Shown piece by piece: positions 8,937-18,031 of a stretch of 64,000 bases of DNA. Every line of letters starts with the position of its first letter. The stretch's first letter is position 1. The translations under genes and the position numbers were made by a program. Below the pieces are notes generated by a model. The model ran no database searches. It was not told where the DNA came from and was given only the letters and a program-made list of their open reading frames with translations. The stretch covers positions 186,001 to 250,000 of the forward strand of contig CAVUOZ010000010.1 in the NCBI GenBank assembly GCA_963743325.1, in the 5' to 3' direction. The DNA is from DATFVA01 sp963743325 (GTDB lineage Bacteria; Bacteroidota; Ignavibacteria; Ignavibacteriales; Ignavibacteriaceae).

Positions 8937-9042
8937 AATTTAAAAAGAGATTTGATAGGTTTACTGAATATTGTGATGCTGAACTTGATACAAAGAGAAG
9001 AGGCGGCGTCTATTTTATTAACAATATTTCTTAGGAGTTATT

Positions 9043-10539
9043 ATGAAAAAATTATTACAAATTTTATTTTTGTTCGTTTTATATTTAACAATAGCATCTC
9101 CTCAGGATAGAATTCACAGGGGGGTCATACCAGAGAAACCTACTACCAAAAAACTTCTGCAAATTCAGAAATCAAATACATATGGTTTACAAGGATTAAA
9201 TAATATAGAATCTTTACTGTTGAAATTTAAAAGCAGCAATTGGCAGACTGAATTAAGAACTACACAAAGAGCGTTTTATGAAGAAGAAAGATTTAATCCT
9301 AAGGATACAAGGACAACTATTAATAAAACACAACTAGGTCATGGGTTTCTACTAATAGAGGAAATTTCCCAAACCTGGGATAGTTCTGCCTGGGTGAATT
9401 CGTATAAGGGTTCATACACATATGATGGAAACAATAACCTGACTGAAGCGCTAGTGCAATACTGGGATGGTTCTGCCTGGGTGAATGGATTTAAGCAGTC
9501 ATATATATATGATGGAAACAATTACCCGACTGAATATCTCCTCCAAACCTGGGATGGATCTGCCTGGGCGAATTATTCTAAGGGTTCATACACATTTGAT
9601 GGGAACAATAACCTGACTGAATTGCTCTTCCAAACCTGGGATGGTTCTGTTTGGGTGAATTCATCTAAGGATTCATACACTTATGATGGGAACAATAACC
9701 GGACTGTTTACCTCTACCAAACCTGGGATGGTTCTGCTTGGGTGAATAATTATAAATATTCATACACATATGATGGAAACAATAACCTGACTGAAAGTCT
9801 CTATCAAAACTGGGATGGTTCTGCCTGGGCGAATTTTAGTCTGGATTCATACACATATGATGGAAACAATAACCTGACTGAGGATCTCTACCAAACCTGG
9901 GATGGTTTTACCCCCTGGGTGAATTCATCTAAGGATTCATACACATATGATGGGAACAATAACCAGACTGAATTGCTCTTGCAATTTTGGGATGGTTCTG
10001 CATGGGTGAATAATTATAAATATTCATACACATATGATGGAAATAATAACCAGATTGAAGCGCTCATGCAATTATGGAGTGGTATTGCTTGGGTGAATAT
10101 TAGTAAAGATTCATACACATATGATGAAAACAATAACCAGATTGAAGCGCTCATACAAGACTGGGATGGTTCTGCCTGGGTGAACAATAGTCACAATTCC
10201 TACACATATATGCCTGTAACAGCAGTAAATGAAGATTTAAGTTCTGTAAATTCTTACAGTTTGTCAAACAACTATCCGAATCCTTTTAACCCTGTTACTA
10301 CAATAAAATATTCCATTCCTGCCGTAGGAACTTCATTTATGAAGTTCGTGCAGTTAAAAGTGTATGATGTATTGGGTGAAGAAGTGGCAACTCTCGTTAA
10401 CGAGGAAAAACCTGCCGGAACTTATCAATTGATCTGGAATGCAGCTTCCGCCGCAGGCGGACTGCCAAGCGGAGTTTATTTCTACAGAATACAATCAGGT
10501 TCTTTCATAGAAACAAAGAAAATGATTCTTCTAAAATAA
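9043..10539 (+). CDS. Secreted WD/YD-like repeat protein with T9SS sorting domain
   Basis: The product has 498 residues with a signal peptide (KKLLQILFLFVLYLTIASPQ). After a ~100-residue N-terminal region come ten repeats of 29 residues of the form QTWDGSAWVNxxKxSYTYDGNNNLTExL, then a T9SS type A domain (LSNNYPNPFNPVTTIKY to TKKMILLK). Spaced aromatic residues (W, W, Y, Y) and the NNN turn suggest a beta-rich solenoid resembling YD/RHS repeats; the function is unknown. The genes at 23342 and 58253 are paralogues with 11 repeats. This copy lacks the leader element the other two carry. The start has AGGAG upstream. Confidence 0.85.
   Translation: MKKLLQILFLFVLYLTIASPQDRIHRGVIPEKPTTKKLLQIQKSNTYGLQGLNNIESLLLKFKSSNWQTELRTTQRAFYEEERFNPKDTRTTINKTQLGHGFLLIEEISQTWDSSAWVNSYKGSYTYDGNNNLTEALVQYWDGSAWVNGFKQSYIYDGNNYPTEYLLQTWDGSAWANYSKGSYTFDGNNNLTELLFQTWDGSVWVNSSKDSYTYDGNNNRTVYLYQTWDGSAWVNNYKYSYTYDGNNNLTESLYQNWDGSAWANFSLDSYTYDGNNNLTEDLYQTWDGFTPWVNSSKDSYTYDGNNNQTELLLQFWDGSAWVNNYKYSYTYDGNNNQIEALMQLWSGIAWVNISKDSYTYDENNNQIEALIQDWDGSAWVNNSHNSYTYMPVTAVNEDLSSVNSYSLSNNYPNPFNPVTTIKYSIPAVGTSFMKFVQLKVYDVLGEEVATLVNEEKPAGTYQLIWNAASAAGGLPSGVYFYRIQSGSFIETKKMILLK
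9360..10213 (+). repeat. In-frame 87-bp tandem repeats
   Basis: Ten coding units of about 87 bp lie in the gene at 9043. Blocks such as TCATACACATATGATGG and AACAATAACCTGACTGA recur almost unchanged, whereas the repeats of the two paralogues differ much more at the DNA level. This indicates recent amplification or gene conversion. Confidence 0.85.
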
Positions 10540-10562
10540 TTTTTTAAGAATTTTACTTAATA

Positions 10563-10583
10563 CCCCGCCGATTGGCGGGGTTT
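10563..10583 (+). terminator. Terminator after the 9043 gene
   Basis: CCCCGCC/GGCGGGG with a 4-nt GATT loop is followed by TTTATT, 24 bases after the stop. Confidence 0.8.
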
Positions 10584-10607
10584 ATTATTGTATTCTTTAA
10601 CTTTTAG

Positions 10608-10738
10608 TTGCTTCTGCTAACTATTTGTTGTAAATATCTATAAGTAATTTTTCTCTACTACGAGAGAACAAGAATTCAGATTACTGAGTGTTAATCCTTC
10701 CCCAATAAAAATATCAGATCTTCTCTCTCGATACGGAA
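10608..10738 (+). promoter_or_regulatory. Conserved leader element, copy 2
   Basis: TTGCTTCTG and CTATTTGTTG form the AT-rich promoter-like half. TCTACTACGAGAGAACAAG begins the leader half. Its 3' side is changed to TCTCTCGATACGG, so CGAGAGA/TCTCTCG pairs over 7 bp while the outer TCTACT partner is lost. It ends 58 nt before the SnoaL-like start. Confidence 0.6.
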
Positions 10739-10796
10739 ATGCTGATAAAAATATTATCAGTCATCTTATCAACAATTTCAATCCAAGGAGGATTTT

Positions 10797-11261
10797 ATGA
10801 TTAGAGTATTAAGTGCTGCTCTTGCATTACTATTCATTTCTGCTCTCACTGCAAATATTACTTTTGCGCAGCAGTGGACTGATCAACAGAAGGCAGTATG
10901 GGCCGGTGTTGATGCTTACTGGGCAGTAAGCATGTCGGATAATCCGGGGAATTTTCTAAACTACTTTGACGATTCTTATATTGGCTGGAGTGATGAAAAC
11001 GAAGCCCCGAGCACTAAAGCCGATGCACAAAAAGAATTAAATTACTGGATGACCAAAGGCAAAGTAGTTTATTACACAATTACACCGGCAGGGATCTGGG
11101 TAAAGGATAACTTTGCTTTTGTTCATTACTATTACACCCAGGTAACTGAGGGTCTGGACGGTAAACCAATGACAGAAAGAGGCCGCTGGACAGATATACT
11201 GATGAAAAAAGACGGCAAATGGATTATGATAGGTGACCATGGCGGTAGGATTCAAAAATAA
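10797..11261 (+). CDS. Secreted SnoaL-like / NTF2-fold protein
   Basis: The product has 154 residues. A signal peptide ends at about TANITFAQQ. The mature part follows the SnoaL/DUF4440-type NTF2 fold: an N-terminal helix (QQKAVWAGVDAYWAVSMSDNPGNFLNYFDDSYIGW), a middle region, then paired strands ending RGRWTDILMKKDGKWIMIGDHGG. Members of this fold are small-ligand-binding or isomerase-like domains; the substrate cannot be read. AAGGAGG precedes the ATG. Leader copy 2 lies upstream, and a truncated duplicate of its 3' end is at 7169. No T9SS domain is present, so periplasmic export by Sec is inferred. Confidence 0.85.
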   Translation: MIRVLSAALALLFISALTANITFAQQWTDQQKAVWAGVDAYWAVSMSDNPGNFLNYFDDSYIGWSDENEAPSTKADAQKELNYWMTKGKVVYYTITPAGIWVKDNFAFVHYYYTQVTEGLDGKPMTERGRWTDILMKKDGKWIMIGDHGGRIQK

Positions 11262-11461
11262 ATTCTAAAAATGATTTTTCGTTAGCAAAAACTCCCTTTT
11301 TTGACGAAACTCAAGGTTTATTTACACTATCCTCATTCACAGAAGCCTTGCCCCCCCCAACCAAGGGTCTAATTTGCTGAGGGCGGGTTGCCTGTCTCCG
11401 GCGGGTATACACTTACTTCGTGAAAGAGGGTTCAGCCCGGTAACACGCCCTTCACAGGTTT

Positions 11462-11486
11462 ACCCGCCAATTGGCGGGGTTTTTTT
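11462..11486 (+). terminator. Terminator, CCCGCCAATTGGCGGG family
   Basis: The 16-bp perfect palindrome CCCGCCAATTGGCGGG is followed by GTTTTTTT. It recurs at 19333 and 24934, with a degraded form at 13648. Confidence 0.8.
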
Positions 11487-11494
11487 ATTTTATC

Positions 11495-11536
11495 GGTGCC
11501 TTTATTGAAATAAAGAAAATGATATTGATGAAGTAA
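11495..11536 (+). pseudogene. Residual T9SS C-terminal end
   Basis: Thirteen codons plus a stop read GAFIEIKKMILMK, matching the last residues of the local T9SS domains (GSFIETKKMILLK). No upstream coding sequence remains, and the fragment sits just after a terminator, which points to a deleted gene. Confidence 0.7.
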
Positions 11537-11935
11537 AATCAGGATTAAAAATTTCTCCTTTATGCTCCTTTCAAGAAGGGTTAACAGGAGTTTTTATGAA
11601 AATTTTCAGATGAAAAGACAAGGAATTTTAAGCATTGCGTTAAAAGTGCTGGAGAATGTGATGATTGTCCTAACACTTACCTGAGTAAAAAGGTTATGTT
11701 TGATTCAAAATTAAACATCTTTATTTCAGTGATAACCAATTATAAAATTATGTTATCATCTGAAATTTCATCGATATTAATGTCTTTTCTTTATTAAAAT
11801 CATAAGAAGGAGCTCCAAAAGAAATATTTTCTAGTCCTGCCAAATTCTCTCTTCAATATTAAATGTCAGGTTGAAGAGCTATACTCTGGATAATACCTGA
11901 TTTATTTTCAAATAAAGTTAATTAAGGTAAAAGTA

Positions 11936-12382
11936 ATGAAACACTTATTTATGCTGATTATGCTTATATCGGCAATGTTACTAACAACAGCTAATGCCCA
12001 GGATCAATCCACACGTTTCGAGAAACAACATCATTCAAAATTTATTAAATCTAATTTAAAGCAAACCGAAGAAATGATATTAAAGAATCTCCAAAGCGAC
12101 AACATCGATATGCTTGCCTCAAGTGCACAAACAATAAGGGAATTGGAACTGATATTTCCGGAAAACACTTTTAGTTCTCTGTTAGATCCATTAATGAAAA
12201 TTGTTCAGGATGAGAAAGGTGATACCCAGGTAAGATTATTGTCGGCCCTTGCTTTGGATGGTTTGCATTCAAATAAAGGAGACAAAGCAATTTATGATGT
12301 TGCCAAAACCACAAAAAATAATTCAGTAAAAGATATTTGCACTTCACTTTCAGTTGAAAGTCTAAAAGCTTCAGGGGAATGA
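11936..12382 (+). CDS. Secreted helical (HEAT-like) protein, unknown function
   Basis: The product has 148 residues. A signal peptide (MKHLFMLIMLISAMLLTTANAQ) is followed by an all-helical region: KQTEEMILKNLQSDNIDMLASSAQTIRELELIFP, a loop, then LLDPLMKIVQDEKGDTQVRLLSALALDGL and KAIYDVAKTTKNNSVKDICTSLSVESL. The paired amphipathic helices resemble HEAT/armadillo repeats found in small periplasmic proteins of this phylum. There is no lipobox and no T9SS domain. TAAGGTAAAAGT precedes the ATG. The function is not known to me. Confidence 0.7.
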   Translation: MKHLFMLIMLISAMLLTTANAQDQSTRFEKQHHSKFIKSNLKQTEEMILKNLQSDNIDMLASSAQTIRELELIFPENTFSSLLDPLMKIVQDEKGDTQVRLLSALALDGLHSNKGDKAIYDVAKTTKNNSVKDICTSLSVESLKASGE

Positions 12383-12535
12383 AACCGTTCACCCCCATAA
12401 TATTTGTATCATAATTTGTCAACTGTTTTCTGCTTCTGCATAAGCAATTAAATCAGAACAAGATTTATAATCGAACAAAAAAGTTCAGACCCAGTGGACT
12501 AAGATTTTTTCAATAAATAAAAAAAAATCTTATGA

Positions 12536-13573
12536 ATAACTCTTAGATTCTTTCTTGTTCTCCTATTGGTTGCATTAATCTCTCTTGCAGCAATTGCGCA
12601 AGTACCTGCGTCCGGCCTTCTGGTATGGCTAAAAGCTGATGCAGGAGTCGACACACTCAACGGGACGGTGAGCAGGTGGCATGACCAGAGCGGTAATGGA
12701 TATGATGCCATTCAAACTAATACATCCCGGCAGCCGTTGTTGGTGGCTAACGCTTTGAATGGTAAACCTGTACTTAGGTTTGATGGCTTTTACCAAAGGC
12801 TGGAGTTTACCAATTCAACTTTGATGTCTGAATTCACTATTTTCATGGTTGTCAAGAACGACTCCCGCGGCGGCTGGGATCAGTGGTACTTTATATTATT
12901 CATGGGTGTAGACAACTTTACAGACCGAATTGAGATCGGGGGACCTGACGGAGGTATACGAGCCGTGGCACCCAACATTTCAGCATATGGTGAATGGAGA
13001 AACATAAGTATTGAAACAAATCAATTGATTTTCAGCACGACTCTGCGATGGAATGGCAGTGATGCAACTATGATACCTGTTGTAGGCACTAACATGTCCA
13101 TCAATGCTCCTATGGGTACCGGTGGGGGAATCGCAGGAACTGATGGTGACCCGAGTGGTAACCTGCTTACGGCGAAGTGTGATTTCGCTGAAGTAATAAT
13201 ATATAGCAGGGTTGTCAGTGATTCTGAAAGAATAGCAGTCGAAAATTATCTCAGTGATAAATATAATATAGTTTCAGGAATTCAAGATCCACAGGAAAAA
13301 ATTATTCCCGAACAATTTAAATTATCGCAAAATTACCCTGATCCTTTCAATCCTAAAACGACGATTAATTATCAATTACCGCAGACTGGATTTGTTACTC
13401 TTAAGGTTTATGATATGCTAGGACGGGAAGTTGCAAAACTGGTTAGTAAACAACAAGCCCAAGGTAGCTATTCGATTAATTTTGATGCTTCTGATCTTGC
13501 GAGCGGAGTTTATGTATACCAGATGCGCATTAATAACTATGTCGATTCTAAAAAGATGTTGTTGTTGAAGTAA
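12536..13573 (+). CDS. LamG-like secreted protein with T9SS sorting domain; start region frameshifted
   Basis: The signal peptide in this frame reads TLRFFLVLLLVALISLAAIAQ but has no ATG in frame: ATG at 12532 is one base out of register (ATGAATAACTCT where ATGAATACTCTT would give MNTLRFF). An extra A, or an ATA start at 12536, or initiation at the TTG at 12566 must be assumed. The mature protein starts with a LamG/concanavalin-A-like lectin domain (GLLVWLKADAGV, WHDQSGNGYDA, GKPVLRFDG; about residues 30-245). It ends in a T9SS domain whose signature is NYPDPFNPKTTINY. It is probably a surface carbohydrate-binding or structural protein. No leader element precedes it. Confidence 0.75.
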   Translation: MTLRFFLVLLLVALISLAAIAQVPASGLLVWLKADAGVDTLNGTVSRWHDQSGNGYDAIQTNTSRQPLLVANALNGKPVLRFDGFYQRLEFTNSTLMSEFTIFMVVKNDSRGGWDQWYFILFMGVDNFTDRIEIGGPDGGIRAVAPNISAYGEWRNISIETNQLIFSTTLRWNGSDATMIPVVGTNMSINAPMGTGGGIAGTDGDPSGNLLTAKCDFAEVIIYSRVVSDSERIAVENYLSDKYNIVSGIQDPQEKIIPEQFKLSQNYPDPFNPKTTINYQLPQTGFVTLKVYDMLGREVAKLVSKQQAQGSYSINFDASDLASGVYVYQMRINNYVDSKKMLLLK

Positions 13574-13647
13574 TTTTCGGAAGCGAAAGCTCTCTTTATT
13601 ATCTTTTATTTATCGTGTTTTTCAACAACCTCGTTCACAGAGGTTTA

Positions 13648-13670
13648 CCCGCCAATTTGCGGGGTTTTTT
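13648..13670 (+). terminator. Terminator after the LamG gene
   Basis: CCCGC/GCGGG remains of the CCCGCCAATTGGCGGG family (one arm mutated), followed by GTTTTTT. It is preceded by CTCGTTCACAGAGG. Confidence 0.65.
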
Positions 13671-13740
13671 AATGTCCCTGATAGTTTGATTATTTTTTAC
13701 CAACAAAATTTTTAAAACTTATTTTCAAATATAAATGTAA

Positions 13741-14109
13741 TTACTTCCCGGGGTTATAATTAGATATGTTGTATCTAATTAGATCTATTAATTCTTCACT
13801 GTCAACTGGTTTTTGCAGATAAGCTTTTAGTCCATACTCTATGCAGCGTTCACGATTTTTGGGATTTGCAAATGCTGAAACAACAATAACGGCTACACTC
13901 ACTCCCTTTTCTTCCATTTTATCTAATAGGTCAAATCCATTCATTCCTGACAGACTAATATCAAGTATAAGCAGATCATTTACCCCTTCCTGGTAATTCT
14001 CTAAAAATGCTTCTGCACTTTCAAAACAAATACTGCCATAACCTGCTGATTTCAGTAAAATCATAAATCCATATCTGACATTTTGATCGTCATCAACTAT
14101 ATATATCAT
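13741..14109 (-). CDS. Single-domain response regulator (receiver only)
   Basis: The product has 122 residues and is a CheY/FixJ-type receiver with no output domain. The acidic pocket DDD is at residues 6-8, the phospho-acceptor Asp50 lies in LLILDISLSG, Ser78 replaces the usual Thr in VVSAF, and the invariant Lys100 is in LQKPVD. All residues needed for phosphorylation are present. No kinase gene is adjacent, so its partner is elsewhere; the kinase at 27457 has its own regulator. It is a monocistronic minus-strand gene among plus-strand cargo genes. Confidence 0.9.
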   Translation of the reverse strand: MIYIVDDDQNVRYGFMILLKSAGYGSICFESAEAFLENYQEGVNDLLILDISLSGMNGFDLLDKMEEKGVSVAVIVVSAFANPKNRERCIEYGLKAYLQKPVDSEELIDLIRYNISNYNPGK

Positions 14110-14508
14110 TTTTATAAATATTGGTTTTGTTAATCATTTATAACAGGATAAATAAATATTATTTATATTATTTAATAGGCATTTAATACTATATAAAAAG
14201 TCTTTTTGAAAGAAGAGGAGCAAAAATAATACCCGCCGTTTGAATTATGATCAATACTTAATACAACTGAAGAAACAACTTTGTCTTTTCTATAATACTT
14301 ATCACCTTAAACCCCGGTTCTCGGTTTACTCGCCAATTGGCGGTTTTTTTTATTTTAATTAATAAAAAAGGGAAAGCATCTCTGCTCTCCCCATATTTGG
14401 TTCTTTCATTTTGAAGATATCGCATTACTTAGTTCACCCGGCAAATCCTTCTGCTTCCGTGAACTTAAGGCTTTACGGCGTACATCTTATCCTGATCCTA
14501 CTGCCGGA
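14110..14508. other. Intergenic region between two minus-strand genes
   Basis: No gene is seen. CGCCAATTGGCG with T8 at 14331-14351 is a plus-strand terminator of the local family, with no plus-strand gene left upstream, so it is probably a relic. A minus-strand terminator lies at 14363. Confidence 0.5.
14363..14392 (-). terminator. Terminator for the 14509-16191 gene
   Basis: On the minus strand GGGGAGAGCA/TGCTTTCCC (one bulge, one G-T pair) is followed by TTTTTTATT, about 115 bases past the stop. Confidence 0.6.
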
Positions 14509-16191
14509 TTAGCGTATCAAGGTCATCTTTTTTGTATTTACAAATCCATTTGTTTCAATTCTATAATAATAAACTCCGCTGCTTAATTTGGTGGCATCAA
14601 AATCCACTTTATAAGTTCCGGCTTTAACTTCTCTATTCACCAGATCAGCAACCAGTTGCCCAAGTGTATTGTATACCCGCAGACTTACAAACCCATCTTT
14701 GGGAATGCTATAATTAATTTGCGTTGTTGGATTAAAAGGATTAGGATAATTCTGACTCAAAGAAAATTGTCCGGGGGCATTAACTTCAATCTGAACTTCA
14801 GCCGAATAATTGAAGCTTCCGTCATAATCAATTTGTTTTAACCGGTATGAATAAATTCCGGATGCAACATTCATATCTGTAAATGAATAGGTTTTAGGTT
14901 CTGTGACCGTACCGGATCCAGCTAAATAACCTATCTTTTTCCAGTTTCTGACATCTGTTCCTTGACTTCTTTCAATCTCGAATCCCTTATTGTTTGTTTC
15001 AGTAGCCGTTACCCAGTTGAGGATTACGTTTTTATTATCAGCAGCAGCGTTAAATGACATCATTTCAACCGGCACCGGAATATCAGCCAGCGAAAAGCTC
15101 ATTATATAAATATTGCTGAAGAAATTTCCTGATACATTTGTATAGGTCTGTCCTAAAACAATAAGAGATGAATCGAAAAATACAGCACCATCCCAGCCAT
15201 ATACTCCGAATGCAGCATCAGGATAATACCAGATTTTTGTCCATATTGAATCACCGGTATCAATGGAATATTTTCCCAATAAAAGGTCATATGTCATCCC
15301 GTTGCTTCTCCTTAATGCTCCTATTGAAATCATATTAGCATTATCATATTTAATTAAACTTGCAGATTCCCAGTTATTATTATCTCCCAATGGTTTATCA
15401 TAAATTAAGTTTCCGCTGGGATCATATTTAATAATTTTATTAACCCAGCCGCTGCAAATTATATTATCATTATTATCTGTTATGACGGTGCGCGCTTCGT
15501 TATTCCAAAAGTTATCCGTCGCGGTTCTTGACCAGAGAGTATCTCCATCTGAATTGCATTTTAAAACATACCATCCTATCCCACCCGTGCCGGTCATAAT
15601 TACATTCCCGTTAGAATCATGAGTTATACTTCTGGGAATATTAAAATCCCCCGGGGCATACATTCTTGAAAATAGGAGATCTCCATCAGGACTAAATTTG
15701 TACAGGGCATATCTTTCAGGTCCGTTTCCGGCAGATGAAGCAGCATAGATATAATCCGAACTTACCATCAGGGAATAGGGGATATTAAAACTATTTACCT
15801 GGTCCTGCATTGTATAGCTCCATAAACTATCACCTGAAGAATTAAATTTAATCAGCTGCCATTGATTAGAAGAGTTCCCTTTCCAGCAGACTATATAGAA
15901 ATTACCGTTTGCATCTTTATCTATGGCTGCACCAAATAATCCGCCATCCGCAGATAAATATTTCTGCCAAACTATATTTCCGTTTGAAGTCATATTAACG
16001 ATATACAAACTATCGCCAGACCTGCCGGTAACAATAAATTCATTTGAATTATATTTTACCATTTCGTAACCAATTACATCTCCGTACGGAGCATATGAGA
16101 GGGTTTTTGTAAAAATTGTATCAATTGGTTGTGTATAACCAATTGAAGATGCTGTAAGAAGTAAAACAAACATTAAAGAAATAAATTTCAT
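14509..16191 (-). CDS. Secreted beta-propeller-like protein with T9SS sorting domain
   Basis: The product has 560 residues with a signal peptide (MKFISLMFVLLLTASSIGYTQ). Residues about 25-370 hold repeated strands with GDSLW, GNVIMTGTGG, NNDNIICSGW and IKYDPSGNLIYDK motifs, as in SBBP/delta-60-type propellers. A fibronectin-III-like domain common before T9SS tails follows (VPVEMMSFNAAADNKNVILN, ATETNNKGFEIERS). The end is a T9SS domain (LSQNYPNPFNPTTQINYSIP to TKKMTLIR). It is the only T9SS gene on the minus strand here. AGGAGAG lies before the ATG, and no leader element was found upstream. Confidence 0.88.
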   Translation of the reverse strand: MKFISLMFVLLLTASSIGYTQPIDTIFTKTLSYAPYGDVIGYEMVKYNSNEFIVTGRSGDSLYIVNMTSNGNIVWQKYLSADGGLFGAAIDKDANGNFYIVCWKGNSSNQWQLIKFNSSGDSLWSYTMQDQVNSFNIPYSLMVSSDYIYAASSAGNGPERYALYKFSPDGDLLFSRMYAPGDFNIPRSITHDSNGNVIMTGTGGIGWYVLKCNSDGDTLWSRTATDNFWNNEARTVITDNNDNIICSGWVNKIIKYDPSGNLIYDKPLGDNNNWESASLIKYDNANMISIGALRRSNGMTYDLLLGKYSIDTGDSIWTKIWYYPDAAFGVYGWDGAVFFDSSLIVLGQTYTNVSGNFFSNIYIMSFSLADIPVPVEMMSFNAAADNKNVILNWVTATETNNKGFEIERSQGTDVRNWKKIGYLAGSGTVTEPKTYSFTDMNVASGIYSYRLKQIDYDGSFNYSAEVQIEVNAPGQFSLSQNYPNPFNPTTQINYSIPKDGFVSLRVYNTLGQLVADLVNREVKAGTYKVDFDATKLSSGVYYYRIETNGFVNTKKMTLIR

Positions 16192-16603
16192 TTTTCTCTC
16201 CTGTTATAATTAATTGATAAATTACTTAGATGTTCCTGATATTTTATGACATCAATTGAAGTAATAATATCTTGCCGCCATATATTTTTAGATAATTTAC
16301 TGCTACCAAATTGGCAATTCGGAGGACAAAAGACAATCAGTTTTAAATAGAATAATTTCTTAATGTATATATTTTATCACAAAATGTTGCATATTATGAT
16401 TAAAATCGAACGAATAAGTTTGCTCGCAAGTACTATGAAAACTAATGCAGGACAGATTTTACAGGCGGAATTTTCACAGCAAGATACAGTCTGAAGTAAG
16501 TAAAAATTATTTTACCCCAACTTCTTATTTAATTATTTTTACGTGGATGATTCTTCTGCTCTAATTATATTGTTCACAAATATCTTCGGAAGGAATTAAA
16601 TAT
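16192..16603. other. Divergent intergenic region
   Basis: This stretch separates a minus-strand and a plus-strand gene. It is AT-rich and must hold both promoters, but no box or leader element is clear enough to call. Confidence 0.5.
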
Positions 16604-16921
16604 ATGAACAACAACTATTTAGTGAAGCGTGCCATCGGCGATGCTTTAGGAACAGCCGCGTATGTGTTTGTCGTTTCGCAGATTATGACCCATAGCAACC
16701 AGCTCTTCGGTAAGATTGAGAATCATCTTTTGGCACCAATGGTCTTCCTCCTGTTGTTCGTGTTCTCAGCTCTCGTTACCGGCTATCTGGTCCTAGGGAA
16801 ACCGATCCTGATGTACCTGGATGGACAAAAGAAGGAAGCGATAAAGCTATTGTTTTATACCGGAGCAGCTCTCTTCATCCTGATGTTGACCGGCTTCATT
16901 ATCATAATGATCGCAAAATAA
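16604..16921 (+). CDS. Small three-helix membrane protein, unknown function
   Basis: The product has 105 residues. GGAAGGAATT lies upstream of the ATG. Three transmembrane helices are evident: around ALGTAAYVFVVSQIM, APMVFLLLFVFSALVTGYLVL and LLFYTGAALFILMLTGFIIIMIA, with a short basic loop (DGQKKEAIK) between the last two. I do not recognise the family. Its codons are visibly richer in G and C than the neighbours, which may reflect transfer or higher expression. Confidence 0.7.
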   Translation: MNNNYLVKRAIGDALGTAAYVFVVSQIMTHSNQLFGKIENHLLAPMVFLLLFVFSALVTGYLVLGKPILMYLDGQKKEAIKLLFYTGAALFILMLTGFIIIMIAK

Positions 16922-17027
16922 TTCCGTATTTTTCTACTCCTGATCTCGCGCTGGACAGTGTAGTTGATGTAAATAAGTATTTTCCATTTTTATTATCCGG
17001 GTTTTTATTGGTTTCATAAACAATTTA

Positions 17028-17156
17028 ATTGCTTCTATCAAAAATTTATATAAAATTATAATAAGTAATTTTTCTCTACTCTGAGAGGGCAAGAGATTCA
17101 GAGTTTAGTTACTAAATACCTCCGAAAGACACACCGAATACCCTCCCGAAGAAAAA
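17028..17156 (+). promoter_or_regulatory. Conserved leader element, copy 3
   Basis: TTGCTTCTATCAAAAATTTATA starts the AT-rich half in near-consensus form. The leader half has TCTACTCTGAGAGGGCAAGAG and three CCGA blocks about 12-13 bp apart (CTCCGAAAG, CACCGAAT, CTCCCGAAG). The 3' side is ACCCTCCCG, so GAGGG can pair with CCCTC. It ends 52 nt before the start at 17209. Confidence 0.65.
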
Positions 17157-17208
17157 TTCGACTTATAATTACAATAGTTTAATCATCACTAAATTATTTG
17201 GAGCCGTT

Positions 17209-17703
17209 ATGAAACAAAAAAACAATATTATGGAAAAAATTCTTGTAGCCGCATTTGCTTCTCTTTTGGTTATATTTTTTGGCTGCCGCGATGAACGAAA
17301 GATTGAAATGGATAAGGCAGCCGTTAAAGCAGCCCTGGATAATTACATATTAAGCATAGAGAAAGAAGACATTCAATTGTATGGTAAGATCTTCATTCAG
17401 GATCCGGATATGGTGAATTTTGGAACCGGTGCTAATGAACGTATTGTAGGGTGGGACACTCTTAAAAAGGCAATTGAAGATCAAAATGCTGCCTTATCAG
17501 ATACCAAAATAACTCAAAGCGATGTCACCATTAATGTAGCACCTGACGAACGGTTTGCATGGGCTACTTCTTTGTGGAAATTCAAAACCGTAATGGCAGG
17601 ACAGTCGATGGAACTGCTTATACGATGCAGCTGGATTCTTGAGAAGCGGGGGAACGACTGGAAGTTTGTTCATTTTCATAAGTCGGTTGGTGCAGCCTGG
17701 TAA
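17209..17703 (+). CDS. SnoaL/NTF2-like lipoprotein
   Basis: The product has 164 residues. The lipobox VIFFGCRD (Cys at about residue 25) predicts a lipoprotein. The mature domain is a DUF4440/SnoaL_3-type NTF2 fold: AAVKAALDNYILSIEKEDIQLYGKIFIQDPDMVNFGTGANERIVGWDTL-type N-terminus, followed by strands (DERFAWATSLWKFKTVM, LLIRCSWILEKRGNDWKFVHFHKS). The Trp/His-lined end of the fold matches family members, but the substrate is unknown. GGAG precedes the ATG at 17209, and an internal ATG nine codons in is also possible. Leader copy 3 lies upstream. Confidence 0.85.
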   Translation: MKQKNNIMEKILVAAFASLLVIFFGCRDERKIEMDKAAVKAALDNYILSIEKEDIQLYGKIFIQDPDMVNFGTGANERIVGWDTLKKAIEDQNAALSDTKITQSDVTINVAPDERFAWATSLWKFKTVMAGQSMELLIRCSWILEKRGNDWKFVHFHKSVGAAW

Positions 17704-17880
17704 GAAATCGCCTTAAGTGATTTCGAATTTTAAAGTCAGTAAAGTTATATTTTGTATAAGAAAATTAAGAGCTAAAGGAGTCCGATAATATCTGATTTCA
17801 GTTTTGGACTAATATACTCCAAATTCCTTGCTTCCAACGATGATCACATTATCGCGTTTTTAGTATTCTTGAACAATTAT
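17704..17880. other. Intergenic, no clear terminator
   Basis: Together with leader copy 4 this forms a 328-base gap. I see no hairpin with a T-run and no gene. Confidence 0.5.
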
Positions 17881-17978
17881 TTGCTAATTTTAAATATTTG
17901 TGGCAAATTCCGATCAGAAATTCTTCTCAACTGCCTGAGGGCAAGTGTTTAAGAGTTTAGTTATTGCTCCGAAGCAGA
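17881..17978 (+). promoter_or_regulatory. Conserved leader element, copy 4 (internally deleted)
   Basis: TTGCTAATTTTAAATATTTG and TGGCAAATTCC form the promoter-like half. GCCTGAGGGCAAG and AAGAGTTTAGTTATTG match the leader, but the segment with the first two CCGA blocks is missing, so the element jumps to GCTCCGAAGCAGA. It ends 53 nt before the start at 18032. Confidence 0.55.
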
Positions 17979-18031
17979 TTTCACCGCTGGTAAAAACTGG
18001 AAACCGATTAAGCTTAATCAAAGGAGGTTAT

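Larger units (their letters stand above)
11262..11935. other. Intergenic region with repeat and CTD debris
   Basis: The first 220 bases carry the same downstream module as 7232-7395 (AAAAACTCCCTTTTTT, CTCAAGGTTTA, GGCGGGTATAC, TTCGTGAAAGAG, TTCA). Then come a terminator (11462) and a T9SS remnant (11495). From 11540 to 11935 I see only AT-rich sequence with no leader element and no convincing gene. Confidence 0.55.

Noticed and set aside
9360..10213. Regular repeats that might be taken for a CRISPR array
   Set aside because: The 87-bp units are continuous coding sequence without spacers, and no cas gene is present.
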